Shown: positions 18,129 to 26,438 of the stretch, one piece after another
How positions within the stretch are numbered: the stretch's first letter is position 1
How the letters are laid out: every line of letters starts with the position of its first letter
Source of the DNA: Bacteroides fragilis
GTDB taxonomy: Bacteria > Bacteroidota > Bacteroidia > Bacteroidales > Bacteroidaceae
Direction of reading: 5' to 3'
Length of the DNA stretch: 64,000 bases
NCBI RefSeq assembly: GCF_019583405.1
Contig: NZ_SZUU01000006.1
Location: 124,001 to 188,000 of the forward strand
Position numbers and translations under genes: made by a program
The notes under the pieces: generated by a model
What the model saw: the letters and a program-made list of their open reading frames with translations, nothing else
Databases searched by the model: none
What the model was told of the DNA's origin: nothing

Positions 18129-18716
18129 TTAATACAAAGAAACCTCAATATCAAAAGGGGGGGTAAAGTCTTTTAAACATTCGTGTTGTGTGTCTTTCTC
18201 GGATAAAATTACTTTGTCCATCGGTATACACCAATCAATACCAAGGCTCCCGTCCTTAATAGAGATGCCGCCATCTGCCTGTGGTGCATAGAAGTTGTCG
18301 CATTTATACTGGAAGACAGCGGTTTCGCTGAGAACAGCAAAGCCATGCGCAAAGCCTCTTGGAACAAAGAACTGGCGATGATTATCTTCCGTCAACTCCA
18401 CAGCAACGTGATGTCCGTAGGTGGGTGAGCCTTTGCGGATGTCAACGGCTACGTCAAGAACTTTACCTTTGACACAACGGACTAATTTGGATTGAGTGAA
18501 CGGAGGTAACTGAAAATGAAGGCCTCTCATTACCCCATAGCTGGACATACTTTCGTTGTCCTGTACGAACAGTATTGGTTTACCATATTGGGGTATAGCA
18601 ACTTTCTCATCAAACTCTCGTTGTGAGAAGGATTCGACGAAATATCCTCTTGAATCCTTAAACACTTTGGGTTCAATGACAACTACGCCTTCAATGGTAG
18701 TTTTGATTACGTTCAT
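18129..18716 (-). CDS. rmlC: dTDP-4-dehydrorhamnose 3,5-epimerase
   Basis: The 195-residue cupin enzyme has the active-site RGLHFQ (H67), KLVRCVKGKVLDVAVDIR, VPRGFAHGF and YKCDNFYAP, where the tyrosine of the pair sits. It converts dTDP-4-keto-6-deoxy-glucose toward the L-rhamno form. Its ATG overlaps the preceding GNAT stop by one base. Neither rmlB nor rmlD is in the window, so either they are elsewhere or the product goes to another dTDP sugar. A truncated relative of this gene remains directly after rmlA (22748-22807). Confidence 0.93.
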   Translation of the reverse strand: MNVIKTTIEGVVVIEPKVFKDSRGYFVESFSQREFDEKVAIPQYGKPILFVQDNESMSSYGVMRGLHFQLPPFTQSKLVRCVKGKVLDVAVDIRKGSPTYGHHVAVELTEDNHRQFFVPRGFAHGFAVLSETAVFQYKCDNFYAPQADGGISIKDGSLGIDWCIPMDKVILSEKDTQHECLKDFTPPFDIEVSLY

Positions 18717-19240
18717 TACTTTTCAGTATTAATAATGCTTAATCTAACGATGTCTTCATACTTCCCTTCGGCATTGAGAGCCTCATCTTTAAGAATAGCT
18801 TCTGCAGAGAATCCTGCGTTCTTAAGTAATTCTACTTCATCGGGATACTTATAGAATACGTACGAATACACCTTATGCATACCATATTCCGTGAAAGCTT
18901 TATCAACAAGCATACGAATAGCCATACTCTGGCTATCTGGTGTCCACTCTGTATCTGTACTGGTGAAAATACACAGCTCACAACGCTTGTTGGTGTAGTC
19001 CATATCCTTCAGATATACAGTTGCAATAGGGTATGCTACGATAGGGAAATCCTCATTCAAGCGTTCCACCATGAACTGCTTATATTTGCCTGTCTTCACA
19101 AAATTCTCGTAGAACTCTTTATTTGATTCTTCAGTAATTGTTGCTCGACTGAGACAATGGTTAATCACTCTTTCGTCATTACGCCACTTTACAAGATGAA
19201 CTCCATCTTGCAATGTGATTGGTCTTAATACTATTTTCAT
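18716..19240 (-). CDS. GNAT-family N-acetyltransferase
   Basis: The 174-residue protein has a RimJ/PseH-like GNAT fold: LRPITLQDGVHLVKWRND at the start, then the acetyl-CoA region around SMAIRMLVDKAFTEYGMHKV and a final VELLKNAGF. In sugar loci such enzymes acetylate amino groups of nucleotide sugars, for instance dTDP- or UDP-4-amino sugars. The one-base overlap with rmlC and the nearby DegT enzyme suggest a dTDP-amino-sugar step, but that is inference. A 470-base gene-free stretch lies upstream. Confidence 0.8.
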   Translation of the reverse strand: MKIVLRPITLQDGVHLVKWRNDERVINHCLSRATITEESNKEFYENFVKTGKYKQFMVERLNEDFPIVAYPIATVYLKDMDYTNKRCELCIFTSTDTEWTPDSQSMAIRMLVDKAFTEYGMHKVYSYVFYKYPDEVELLKNAGFSAEAILKDEALNAEGKYEDIVRLSIINTEK

Positions 19241-19710
19241 ATTTCAATTATTATATTTCATCTTCAAAAGAACGATGACACTTGTCCTCAGTGGGAGTAC
19301 TTTATCAACTGCACAAATGCTATGCTTTCATTTTTTTAAGGTCTTCTCGCAAAATTTGCGATTACTCTTGGAGTTATTTTGATGGATTGATTCATCGTGT
19401 TTTGTTTTTATCATGGGTCATAGAGATAGACACTTGATTTATCAGTCCTTATCCCAAAATTTGCTTAACATCTTGGTTTTGATGAGTCTTGAAAGGCAGC
19501 ACAAAGTGGTTTGTAATCAATGCCTGCACACCGAATGCGGAAGATCTACCTTCATCTCTTTTAAAGTTACAAATTATATCCATATATAGATTTATATTAT
19601 AATCCTCGTGACACACTAAGCGTCCATTTCTCCTCAAAATTTCTCTAAACCATTATAAAACGAACTGTTGAGAATTTTGAAAACTTTAAAAAAATATTTT
19701 AATTTTACGT
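19241..19710. other. gene-free stretch in the capsule operon
   Basis: This 470-base AT-rich stretch between the epimerase and the GNAT gene holds no convincing gene. One 62-residue minus-strand frame (19449-19637) has no recognisable motif. The length is unusual for this tightly packed operon and, with the IS66 remnant nearby, may mark a deletion or recombination scar. Confidence 0.5.
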
Positions 19711-20769
19711 TCATTTATTATAATACCCATTGTACCATTCCGCAAACTTACACAGTCCTTCACGCAAAGGGGTCGATGGTTTGAAGTCGAAATCTTGCAC
19801 CAAGGGTGTTGTGTCCGCGTAAGTGACAGGAACATCACCAGGCTGCATGGGGACGAGTTCCTTGTGTGCCTCAAAGTCGTATTCAGCTGGAAGCACACCA
19901 GCGCGAACGAGTTCTTCTTGCAGGATGGTGACAAAATCCAACAGGTTCTCGGGTTGGTTATTGCCTATATTATATATGGTATAGGGAGGAACGGGCAGAC
20001 CGTCCTCACCTGTTCGTCTTTCGGGAGCGTGTCGCATCACTCTGACTACTCCTTCTACTATGTCATCAACGTAGGTGAAGTCACGCTTGCAGTTGCCGTA
20101 GTTGAATATTTTAATGGTCTCACCTTTCACGAGTTTGTTCGTGAAACCGAAGTATGCCATGTCTGGACGACCGGCAGGACCATAGACAGTGAAAAAACGA
20201 AGACCTGTAGATGGGATATTATATAGTTTGCTGTAAGCGTGCGCCATCAGTTCGTTGCTTTTCTTGGTGGCAGCATAGAGGCTAACAGGATTGTCCACCT
20301 TATCATCGGTGGAATAGGGTATCTTCTTGTTGCTACCATAGACAGAGGAACTGCTGGCATAGACCAAATGTGCTACCTCATGGTGACGGCAGACTTCCAA
20401 TATGTTGTAGAAACCGATGAGGTTGCTCTCGATATAGCTGTCGGGGTTAGTAATGCTGTAACGTACACCTGCCTGTGCGGCGAGGTTGACTACTACATCT
20501 ATCTTGTTTTCGGTGAAAACGTTCTCAATGAGTGCTTTGTCGGCGATGCTGCCTTTGAGGAACGTCCAATCCTTAGACAGACTGTCTATTTCCGTCAGAC
20601 GTTCGTATTTGAGATTGACATCGTAGTAATCAGTAATAGAGTCGATGCCGATAACTTTGATATTGTCAAAGTCTGTTAGTAACCGTTTCACCAGATTGCT
20701 GCCGATGAAACCTGCGGCACCTGTGACAAGAATAGTCTTGCCTTTCAAATCTATATTGTATTCCAACAT
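19711..20769 (-). CDS. UDP-glucuronate 4-epimerase (extended SDR)
   Basis: The 352-residue protein starts at MLEYNIDLKGKTILV, 4 bases after the dehydrogenase stop; an earlier ATG at 20796 would overlap that gene. It has GAAGFIG (17-23), the catalytic YAATK, and FFTVYGPAGRPDMAYF with CKRDFTYVDDIVEG, which are characteristic of UDP-glucuronate 4-epimerases. It would turn the UDP-GlcA made by the preceding gene into UDP-GalA, giving the capsule an acidic sugar. Other UDP-sugar 4-epimerases are less likely because of the RPDMAYF motif. Confidence 0.88.
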   Translation of the reverse strand: MLEYNIDLKGKTILVTGAAGFIGSNLVKRLLTDFDNIKVIGIDSITDYYDVNLKYERLTEIDSLSKDWTFLKGSIADKALIENVFTENKIDVVVNLAAQAGVRYSITNPDSYIESNLIGFYNILEVCRHHEVAHLVYASSSSVYGSNKKIPYSTDDKVDNPVSLYAATKKSNELMAHAYSKLYNIPSTGLRFFTVYGPAGRPDMAYFGFTNKLVKGETIKIFNYGNCKRDFTYVDDIVEGVVRVMRHAPERRTGEDGLPVPPYTIYNIGNNQPENLLDFVTILQEELVRAGVLPAEYDFEAHKELVPMQPGDVPVTYADTTPLVQDFDFKPSTPLREGLCKFAEWYNGYYNK

Positions 20770-20773
20770 GAAA

Positions 20774-22111
20774 CTAATCCCTTTTAAAAATGTCACGCGT
20801 ATATACTTTCTCCCTCACGTCGTCCAGGCACGCATCGTAGCGGTTAGCAATGATGGCTTGCGACTGCCGCTTGAAGGCATCGAGGTCGTTGACTACCTTA
20901 CTACCGAAGAAAGATTCCCCGTCCACCAGGGTGGGCTCGTAGATAATGGTCGTGGCCCCTTTGGCTTTGATGCGCTTCATGATGCCCTGAATGGCCGACT
21001 GACGGAAGTTATCGGAGTTGGACTTCATCGTCAAGCGATACACGCCGATAACCACCTCCTTCTCCTTTTCAGCTTCCCAATTCGCACTCTCATGGTAATA
21101 GCCGGCCTTGTTCAGCACTTGGTTGGCAATGAAGTCTTTGCGGGTTCTATTTGATTCCACAATGGCAGACATCATGTTTTGGGGAACATCTGCATAGTTG
21201 GCCAACAACTGCTTTGTGTCTTTCGGTAGGCAGTAGCCGCCATAGCCGAAGCTGGGATTATTGTAGTGCGTACCAATACGTGGATCAAGCCCCACACCGC
21301 TGATAATGGCTTGTGAATCCAAGCCCTTCATTTCAGCGTAAGTGTCCAATTCGTTGAAGTAGCTGACACGCAGGGCAAGGTAGGTGTTGGCAAATAGCTT
21401 CACAGCTTCTGCCTCCTTCATACCCATGAACAAGGTATCAATTTCTTCCTTTATCGCTCCCTCTTGCAAAAGTTTTGCAAATATCTTCGCATATTCCTCT
21501 GCATCGGAATTGCCGATAGATTTAATGGCTGTATTCTCCTCATCGAACTCTTTTCCATCGATGATCTTTGGATAGCCTACGATGATACGACTGGGATAGA
21601 GGTTGTCGTAGAGTGCCTTGCTTTCGCGAAGGAACTCAGGCGAGAAGAGCAGGTTGAAATGCTTACCTTTCAATTCTGGTTTCAGCTGAAACAGTTGGGC
21701 ATATTTCTTATAAAGCGACCGTGTATAACCAACAGGAATAGTGCTCTTGATAACCATAACGGCATCAGGGTTCACCTCCAACACCAAGTCTATTACATCC
21801 TCAATATGATGAGTATCGAAGAAATTCTTGACAGGATCGTAGTTGGTGGGAGCAGCTATGATAACAAAGTCCGCATCCTTATAGGCTGCTTTCCCGTCAA
21901 GGGTTGCGGCCAATTTCAAATCCTTTTCCGCAAAGTATTTTTCAATATACTCATCCTGTATCGGTGACACACGACGGTTTATCTTCTCTACCTTTTCGGG
22001 TATCACATCCACAGCCACCACATTATGATGTTGTGACAATAGTACTGCCATGCTGAGACCTACATAGCCTGTACCAGCAACGGCGATTTTCAAATCTTTG
22101 TATTCTTGCAT
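20774..22111 (-). CDS. ugd: UDP-glucose 6-dehydrogenase family
   Basis: The 445-residue protein has the Rossmann motif GTGYVG (13-18), [30 protein letters not shown] and the catalytic cysteine in [11 protein letters not shown] (C294). These are the UDP-glucose/GDP-mannose dehydrogenase hallmarks, and the sequence around FSPEFLRE points to UDP-glucose. It oxidises UDP-Glc to UDP-GlcA with two NAD+. Directly followed by a UDP-GlcA 4-epimerase, so the pair supplies UDP-GalA. The upstream 695 bases carry only remnants of rmlC and IS66. Confidence 0.92.
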   Translation of the reverse strand: MQEYKDLKIAVAGTGYVGLSMAVLLSQHHNVVAVDVIPEKVEKINRRVSPIQDEYIEKYFAEKDLKLAATLDGKAAYKDADFVIIAAPTNYDPVKNFFDTHHIEDVIDLVLEVNPDAVMVIKSTIPVGYTRSLYKKYAQLFQLKPELKGKHFNLLFSPEFLRESKALYDNLYPSRIIVGYPKIIDGKEFDEENTAIKSIGNSDAEEYAKIFAKLLQEGAIKEEIDTLFMGMKEAEAVKLFANTYLALRVSYFNELDTYAEMKGLDSQAIISGVGLDPRIGTHYNNPSFGYGGYCLPKDTKQLLANYADVPQNMMSAIVESNRTRKDFIANQVLNKAGYYHESANWEAEKEKEVVIGVYRLTMKSNSDNFRQSAIQGIMKRIKAKGATTIIYEPTLVDGESFFGSKVVNDLDAFKRQSQAIIANRYDACLDDVREKVYTRDIFKRD

Positions 22112-22171
22112 ATCGTATTAACTTTTATCCACAATTAATTAGTTGGCATTACAACAACCGTAAGCATTCAA

Positions 22172-22216
22172 TTTAGGGCATACCCCCTTTGAAAGGGCAC
22201 ACAAGTGTGCCCTAAA
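22172..22216. other. hairpin between ugd and the IS66 remnant
   Basis: AGGGCACAC (22194-22202) and GTGTGCCCT (22205-22213) form a 9-bp stem with a 2-base loop. An alternative pairing joins TTTAGGGCA (22172-22180) with TGCCCTAAA (22208-22216). The two pairings compete, which resembles an attenuator, but the stretch may simply be the end of a decayed mobile element. Confidence 0.45.
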
Positions 22217-22246
22217 CTGAGTTTCGTTAATTAATTGGTTTTGAAT

Positions 22247-22510
22247 TTAACATTGGCATGTAGCCAAAGTGATTTTGTCAGGGAGCATGTTAACATAATC
22301 CCTGCACCCGTTAAAGATATTTTTGAAAAAAGTTCCGATGAAGTTCCAAATAGAACTGCCATGAAGCTTCACTATTCCAATCGCACTGTGATAAGTTGCA
22401 GCCATTTCAGCTCCTGCGTCACTATCGTAATGAAGCGAACTGTTTCGTTGAGTAGTCAGCTTTCGAATGGTTCGTTCAACTTCGTTATCCAAACTTTTTG
22501 ATAATCTGGT
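22247..22510 (-). pseudogene. IS66-family transposase, C-terminal remnant
   Basis: The minus-strand frame reads DNEVERTIRKLTTQRNSSL, then AEMAATYHSAIGIVKLHGSS and NGCRDYVNMLPDKITLAT. This is the C-terminal end of IS66-type transposases (compare DNN-x-E-x-AIRPL and the final DYVNLLP block). Only about 88 residues are recognisable; the catalytic core and the partner IS66 genes are missing. The frame continues upstream to 22609 without similarity that I recognise. It marks an old insertion between rmlA and ugd. Confidence 0.72.
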
Positions 22511-22747
22511 GGAAGGTGGAATCAGAATCTTAAAGGTAAAACAAAAAAGAAGCGGTGGCTTCCGTAGCGACAAAGACACCAAGGACTTTATGGCGATACA
22601 TTCAGTCACCTATACGGCAAAAAAGAATCAATATTCACGTTGGGATGCCGTTTTAGCATTGGTCCGATAGGCCAATCGATAAATCGTACCCTTACTTACG
22701 TATTCGTATAGATGAGTAGTTACTTGACACTCAAAACGAGTTAAGAA

Positions 22748-22807
22748 TCAATAAAAGCGAGGTTCAATAATCACAACACCCTTTATGGCGGTTTCTATTA
22801 TATTCAT
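22748..22807 (-). pseudogene. truncated rmlC (5' stub)
   Basis: Starting with an ATG that overlaps the rmlA stop by one base, the frame reads [19 protein letters not shown] and stops. It matches the N-terminus of the intact rmlC in the same locus (MNVIKTTIEGVVVIEPKVF). The remaining 175 or so codons are gone and are replaced by unrelated sequence and the IS66 remnant. So the classical rmlA-rmlC pair was broken here and another rmlC exists 4 kb downstream. Confidence 0.75.
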
Positions 22808-23697
22808 TACTGGTCTGCAGCTAATTCATCAATTACTTTTAAAAGGTACTGCCCATATTGGTTTTTCAACATAGACTGAGCCAATTTCTTCATTTTATCA
22901 GAATTAATCCAACCTTGGCGAAGTGCAATCCCTTCCAGACAAGCTATTTTCAACCCTTGACGTTTCTCAATCACTTCGATAAAAGTACTTGCTTCACTCA
23001 GAGAGTCGTGAGTACCTGTGTCCAACCAAGCAAAGCCACGCCCCAAAGTCTGTACTTTCAATTGTTCTTTTTTCAGGAAATACTGATTCACAGTTGTGAT
23101 TTCTAACTCACCGCGAGCAGAAGGTTTTATGTTCTTAGCAACTTCTACAACCTTATTAGGATAAAAATAAAGTCCAACAACGGCATAATTGCTTTTAGGC
23201 ACTTTAGGCTTTTCTTCAATGGAAAGACAATTACCTCTTTTATCAAACTCCGCAACACCATAACGCTCCGGATCATTCACCCAATAACCAAACACCGTTG
23301 CCTCTTGCTTTTCATCAGCAACACGGACTGCCTCTTTTAACATAACCGAAAAGCCATTGCCATGAAAAATATTATCACCCAAAACTAAACATACTGAATC
23401 ATCACCAATAAACTTCTCTCCAATAATAAAAGCTTGTGCTAAACCATCGGGAGAAGGCTGTTCCGCATATTCAAAACGCACTCCGAAGTCAGAACCGTCA
23501 CCCAGCAAACGTTGAAAGCCGGATAAGTCATAAGGAGTGGAAATAATCAATATTTCACGAATCCCCGCCAACATGAGTACAGAGATAGGATAATAGATCA
23601 TCGGCTTATCAAATATCGGAAGTAACTGCTTGCTTACCCCTTTAGTGATCGGATATAAGCGAGTGCCGGAACCACCGGCCAAAACAATACCTTTCAT
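22807..23697 (-). CDS. rmlA: glucose-1-phosphate thymidylyltransferase
   Basis: The 296-residue protein has GGSGTRLYP (8-16), [16 protein letters not shown], and [14 protein letters not shown] with the metal-binding aspartate, followed by [10 protein letters not shown] and [15 protein letters not shown]. This is RmlA/RfbA, which makes dTDP-glucose from glucose-1-phosphate and dTTP. It is the first biosynthetic gene after upxZ, a usual place in B. fragilis-type loci. With rmlB and rmlD absent, how its product is used depends on genes outside the window. Confidence 0.95.
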   Translation of the reverse strand: MKGIVLAGGSGTRLYPITKGVSKQLLPIFDKPMIYYPISVLMLAGIREILIISTPYDLSGFQRLLGDGSDFGVRFEYAEQPSPDGLAQAFIIGEKFIGDDSVCLVLGDNIFHGNGFSVMLKEAVRVADEKQEATVFGYWVNDPERYGVAEFDKRGNCLSIEEKPKVPKSNYAVVGLYFYPNKVVEVAKNIKPSARGELEITTVNQYFLKKEQLKVQTLGRGFAWLDTGTHDSLSEASTFIEVIEKRQGLKIACLEGIALRQGWINSDKMKKLAQSMLKNQYGQYLLKVIDELAADQ

Positions 23698-23854
23698 AAT
23701 TAAAACTTAAAGGGAATTCGATTGATTTGTAACTATTGGCATACAGCCATAACAGTTGTTTGTTGATTGGCAGCAAAGATATATATCATTTTTGAGCCCT
23801 AAATTGAATGCTTACAGATTACTCAAAAAATCACTATCTTTCGTTCATCCCAAT

Positions 23855-24343
23855 TTATTCTTCAACATACTCCCACGGATAAGGATTATCCACCACAGTC
23901 TGAAACTCGTTGATAGCCTCTTGCTGTTCAGTAGTAAGTGACACCGAATCCCAAGAAGCGATAATTGCACGGGCTTCGTCAGCCAAAGGCTCGTCGAATA
24001 CCTCACCATAGCAGGCAGTAAGCAGGCGGAGCTTCAATAGCGAAGCGGGAAGGGTATCGAGGATATCCCAGCAACGATCTAATATTTCCTGGATATGTTC
24101 GCGCTTTTCTCCATGGTCGATGAACGATGCGTTGTAACCCATCAGGAGAGCGAGACAGACAGAGGCCTGCTCTTCAACCGTAGAACCTTTGATACCGGAA
24201 TTATACAATGTTGTGGTCAAGCGGTAAACTTCATTGTTACGGCGGGACAAGTCATCGCTGTAAATGGGACTCCCGTCCATGCCCAAATACATCAGGTCGT
24301 GCGCGGCACGCTGAAGGGAAGCTACTTCTTCGGAAAGAGTCAT
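23855..24343 (-). CDS. UpxZ-family capsule regulator
   Basis: The 162-residue soluble protein, rich in helix-forming residues (EVASLQRAAHDLMYLG, LDTLPASLLKLRLLTACYGE), lies directly after the UpxY-type gene. That position and length match UpxZ of Bacteroides capsule loci. UpxZ proteins are known to inhibit UpxY antiterminators of other loci, so that one capsule dominates. No catalytic motif is visible. The gene ends 157 bases before rmlA. Confidence 0.85.
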   Translation of the reverse strand: MTLSEEVASLQRAAHDLMYLGMDGSPIYSDDLSRRNNEVYRLTTTLYNSGIKGSTVEEQASVCLALLMGYNASFIDHGEKREHIQEILDRCWDILDTLPASLLKLRLLTACYGEVFDEPLADEARAIIASWDSVSLTTEQQEAINEFQTVVDNPYPWEYVEE

Positions 24344-24362
24344 AATAAATTTGAATTATGAA

Positions 24363-24899
24363 TTATTTGATTACTTCTATAAGATCAGGATGAATGGTGG
24401 CCATGGCAACTGCTATGACACCTTGTATAGCAATGACCACGCGACGATCCCGGGCGCCTTTCACTTTCAGGAAAACACCTTCCTGACCCTCGAAGTCACC
24501 ACCCGTAATACGGACTTTGGTGCCTTTGGACAGGTTGAGTTCATCGGGTTGAAAGTATAGGAGATGGTCACTGTAGGTGCCGGCTACAGCGATGAAGCGC
24601 TGCATTTCATTGTCGGGGATAATTATCTTCTTGCCGCTACGGGTATCGGTGATATACTGTAAATAAGCAACCATAGACTTGACACGCTTCACTTCGGAAG
24701 GACAAGCGTGAATAAAAATCAGATTGTGAATAACAGGAACCAAGACACGGACTTTTTTTCCTTTCTTCATACTTATCTTGTATTGCATGGGGACAAAACA
24801 GCCCAAGTTCTCTTTCGCAAGCAACCGCATAGCGTCAGTCTCCCGACGGTAGGTGGCACGCATAGCGAACCATATTTCAGTCTCTTTCTCCACTTCCAT
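24363..24899 (-). CDS. UpxY-family NusG-like transcription antiterminator
   Basis: The 178-residue protein has an N-terminal NGN domain (WFAMRATYRRETDAMRLL, PVIHNLIFIHA) and a C-terminal KOW motif around 122-146 (KGTKVRITGGDFEGQEGV). UpxY proteins bind early RNA or polymerase at their own locus and prevent premature termination of the long capsule transcript. It is the first gene of the operon; the untranslated region between it and the invertible promoter is about 200 bases. The start is the first ATG after that region. Confidence 0.92.
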   Translation of the reverse strand: MEVEKETEIWFAMRATYRRETDAMRLLAKENLGCFVPMQYKISMKKGKKVRVLVPVIHNLIFIHACPSEVKRVKSMVAYLQYITDTRSGKKIIIPDNEMQRFIAVAGTYSDHLLYFQPDELNLSKGTKVRITGGDFEGQEGVFLKVKGARDRRVVIAIQGVIAVAMATIHPDLIEVIK

Positions 24900-25096
24900 T
24901 ATTCGATTATTTCAGAAAAGGACATTCTCCCGGGGCTTTGAACTTCTTGCACACACCTGAAATTCAATCACTTGCGAGTACTTTATGTAATATACAGCAA
25001 GCTTTGTACTCTCTTGCCACGGTTTCTTGTAGTTACTCATTACCTGTCTGGTAAGAAGCTATAAATAAACGAATTACACTAAAAAAACGTATTTTT
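24900..25096 (-). promoter_or_regulatory. capsule operon 5' untranslated leader
   Basis: These 197 bases separate the invertible promoter from upxY. In other Bacteroides loci this leader is where UpxY acts. Small dyads are visible, such as GAGTAC at 24976-24981 with GTACTC at 25006-25011, but I cannot identify the antitermination site itself. Confidence 0.5.
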
Positions 25097-25116
25097 AAAC
25101 GTTCGTTTATTTGAAC
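25097..25116 (+). repeat. left inverted repeat of invertible promoter
   Basis: The 20 bases AAACGTTCGTTTATTTGAAC match, with one mismatch, the reverse complement of 25291-25310. The outer ten bases fit the ARACGTWCGT core recognised by the Mpi serine recombinase at B. fragilis capsule promoters. Confidence 0.9.
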
Positions 25117-25290
25117 TCTATTTTTGTATTCATTTTTTCATTATCAAAACATAAAAGCAGACAGATAAAAAAGAGATTTTTATTCATAGGTATCTATCTA
25201 ACAATTAATATGTTAAAATAGAGTCCCAAGAGTGCAAATCATTTTTTTTATTAAACATTTTGCTATTATGAAAATACCCCTTATCTTTGC
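25117..25290 (+). promoter_or_regulatory. phase-variable capsule promoter, facing away from operon (OFF)
   Basis: The 174-bp segment between the two inverted repeats carries TATCTTTG (25282-25289), a perfect TAnnTTTG -7 box, with TTTG at 25259-25262, 19 bases upstream, as the -33 box. Both read rightward, away from upxY. Transcription would start inside the right repeat. Inversion would place the same promoter facing the capsule operon. Size and layout fit known B. fragilis capsule promoters. No good TAnnTTTG box faces left in the current orientation, so the capsule should be silent here. Confidence 0.88.
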
Positions 25291-25310
25291 GTTCAAATAG
25301 ACGAACGTTT
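25291..25310 (-). repeat. right inverted repeat of invertible promoter
   Basis: GTTCAAATAGACGAACGTTT is the inverted partner of 25097-25116 (19 of 20 positions). The predicted transcription start of the promoter in its present orientation falls in this repeat. The recombinase gene is not in the window. Confidence 0.9.
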
Positions 25311-25479
25311 TTTGAAACATCCCTATTTTACCAAACTATCGCATTATAAGCCAACAACTTACTACTCCAATAAAAATCAAACACCACATTTTATCCTGTA
25401 TTTGCAAGTTTACTAAATTTTTCGTCCATACCTTTGCCATATTTTACACAAATAAAAATCACTAAAATTAAAAAAGAGT

Positions 25480-25849
25480 ATGAACTACGAAAACAAACAA
25501 CAAGAAGAAAAAAAAGGAACTCAAAAAAAACAAAACGGACAACAAGCAAACCTCTGACAATAAAAATCTTAAGTCAAACAGGGGACGAAAAAAGGAGAAA
25601 CCCATACAAGGGATTGTTTTGAAACACTACGAATGCTTAAAGCTACTAATCACACTCTATCAAAATGGAGCAATGGGTATAAAAAAGGAGACATCACAAA
25701 TTGCGTTAGCCCGATATATAAATGACAAAAAACTATTAGGGAATATTCGAAACGGAATATTCATTCCATTGAAGCTCAGCACCATTCTAAAGGAAATAAA
25801 CACTATCTGGAACGAAACCTTACAAGATAAATCCATTGGCATAAAATAG
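25480..25849 (+). pseudogene. small basic protein, split by a -1 shift in A-runs
   Basis: From the ATG at 25480 the frame reads MNYENKQQEEKKGTQ and stops at 25557. A second frame, open from before 25500 to 25849, has no ATG of its own; it is lysine-rich, then carries KHYECLKLLITLYQNGAMG and a hydrophilic C-terminus (TTG at 25619 is its only start). Two A8 runs (25508-25515 and 25523-25530) lie where the frames overlap. Losing one A, or slipping back one base, would give one protein of about 122 residues. It may be a frameshifted gene, a contingency locus or programmed slippage. Family not recognised. The OFF-orientation capsule promoter reads into it. Confidence 0.4.
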
Positions 25850-25947
25850 ACAAGAAAACACACCATGAATTATTATACTCCAACTTAATCGGCAAACACT
25901 CTACCTTCGAGCCGTAAACAATTTATAAACTTTAAAATCGTATATGT

Positions 25948-26295
25948 ATGAAACGAAAAAAAAGGCCGGCATCACAAAGTGAAGCCATGAAACTGAGATG
26001 GAAAAGACGTATCGTCTTCGAAAAAGGATACACCGAGTCGTGCGCCGAATGGATGGCGGAACGCCTGGAAGCGTTATTGGATCACATGCAATATGGACAT
26101 GCGGCAGTGGCTTACCGAAAACAGAACGGGAGTTTCCAACTGGCGAAAGCGACACTGCTTTATTACGAAGCGGAGTTCCATAGGAAATATGATCCCGCAG
26201 AAGTAGAAGGGGCGGTAGTGTACTGGAATGTGGACGAACAGCGGTGGACGACGTTTCAAGTGGAGAACTTTATGGAGTGGAGGCCGGTGGTGTAA
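25948..26295 (+). CDS. hypothetical protein, SH3-barrel/DUF2693-like
   Basis: The 115-residue protein starts MKRKKRPASQSEAMKLRW. Its second half (VAYRKQNGSFQLAKATL, then VVYWNVDEQRWTTFQVENF) has the pattern of small Bacteroides SH3-like barrel proteins grouped in DUF2693: a Y-R-K-x-N/D-G turn, and a final W-R/T-x-F-x-V-E-N strand. Function is unknown; such proteins are common near mobile and capsule regions. It could be transcribed from the invertible promoter in its current orientation. The family call is tentative. Confidence 0.6.
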   Translation: MKRKKRPASQSEAMKLRWKRRIVFEKGYTESCAEWMAERLEALLDHMQYGHAAVAYRKQNGSFQLAKATLLYYEAEFHRKYDPAEVEGAVVYWNVDEQRWTTFQVENFMEWRPVV

Positions 26296-26438
26296 AAGCG
26301 AACACCACAGATTACACGGATTTCCACAGATAATTATTCATCCTAACCGACGGATCGATTCTGATATTCTATGCGAATCTCGTGTAATCCGCAGTAAAAG
26401 TATTGCAAATAAAGCAAACAACTAATCTAAAAAACAAT

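Noticed and set aside
19449..19637. 62-codon frame in the gene-free stretch of the capsule locus
   Set aside because: No recognisable domain, no promoter and no convincing start context.
25117..25290. A leftward promoter inside the invertible segment
   Set aside because: The minus strand has TATGTTTTG, with one base too many for TAnnTTTG, and no properly spaced upstream box.
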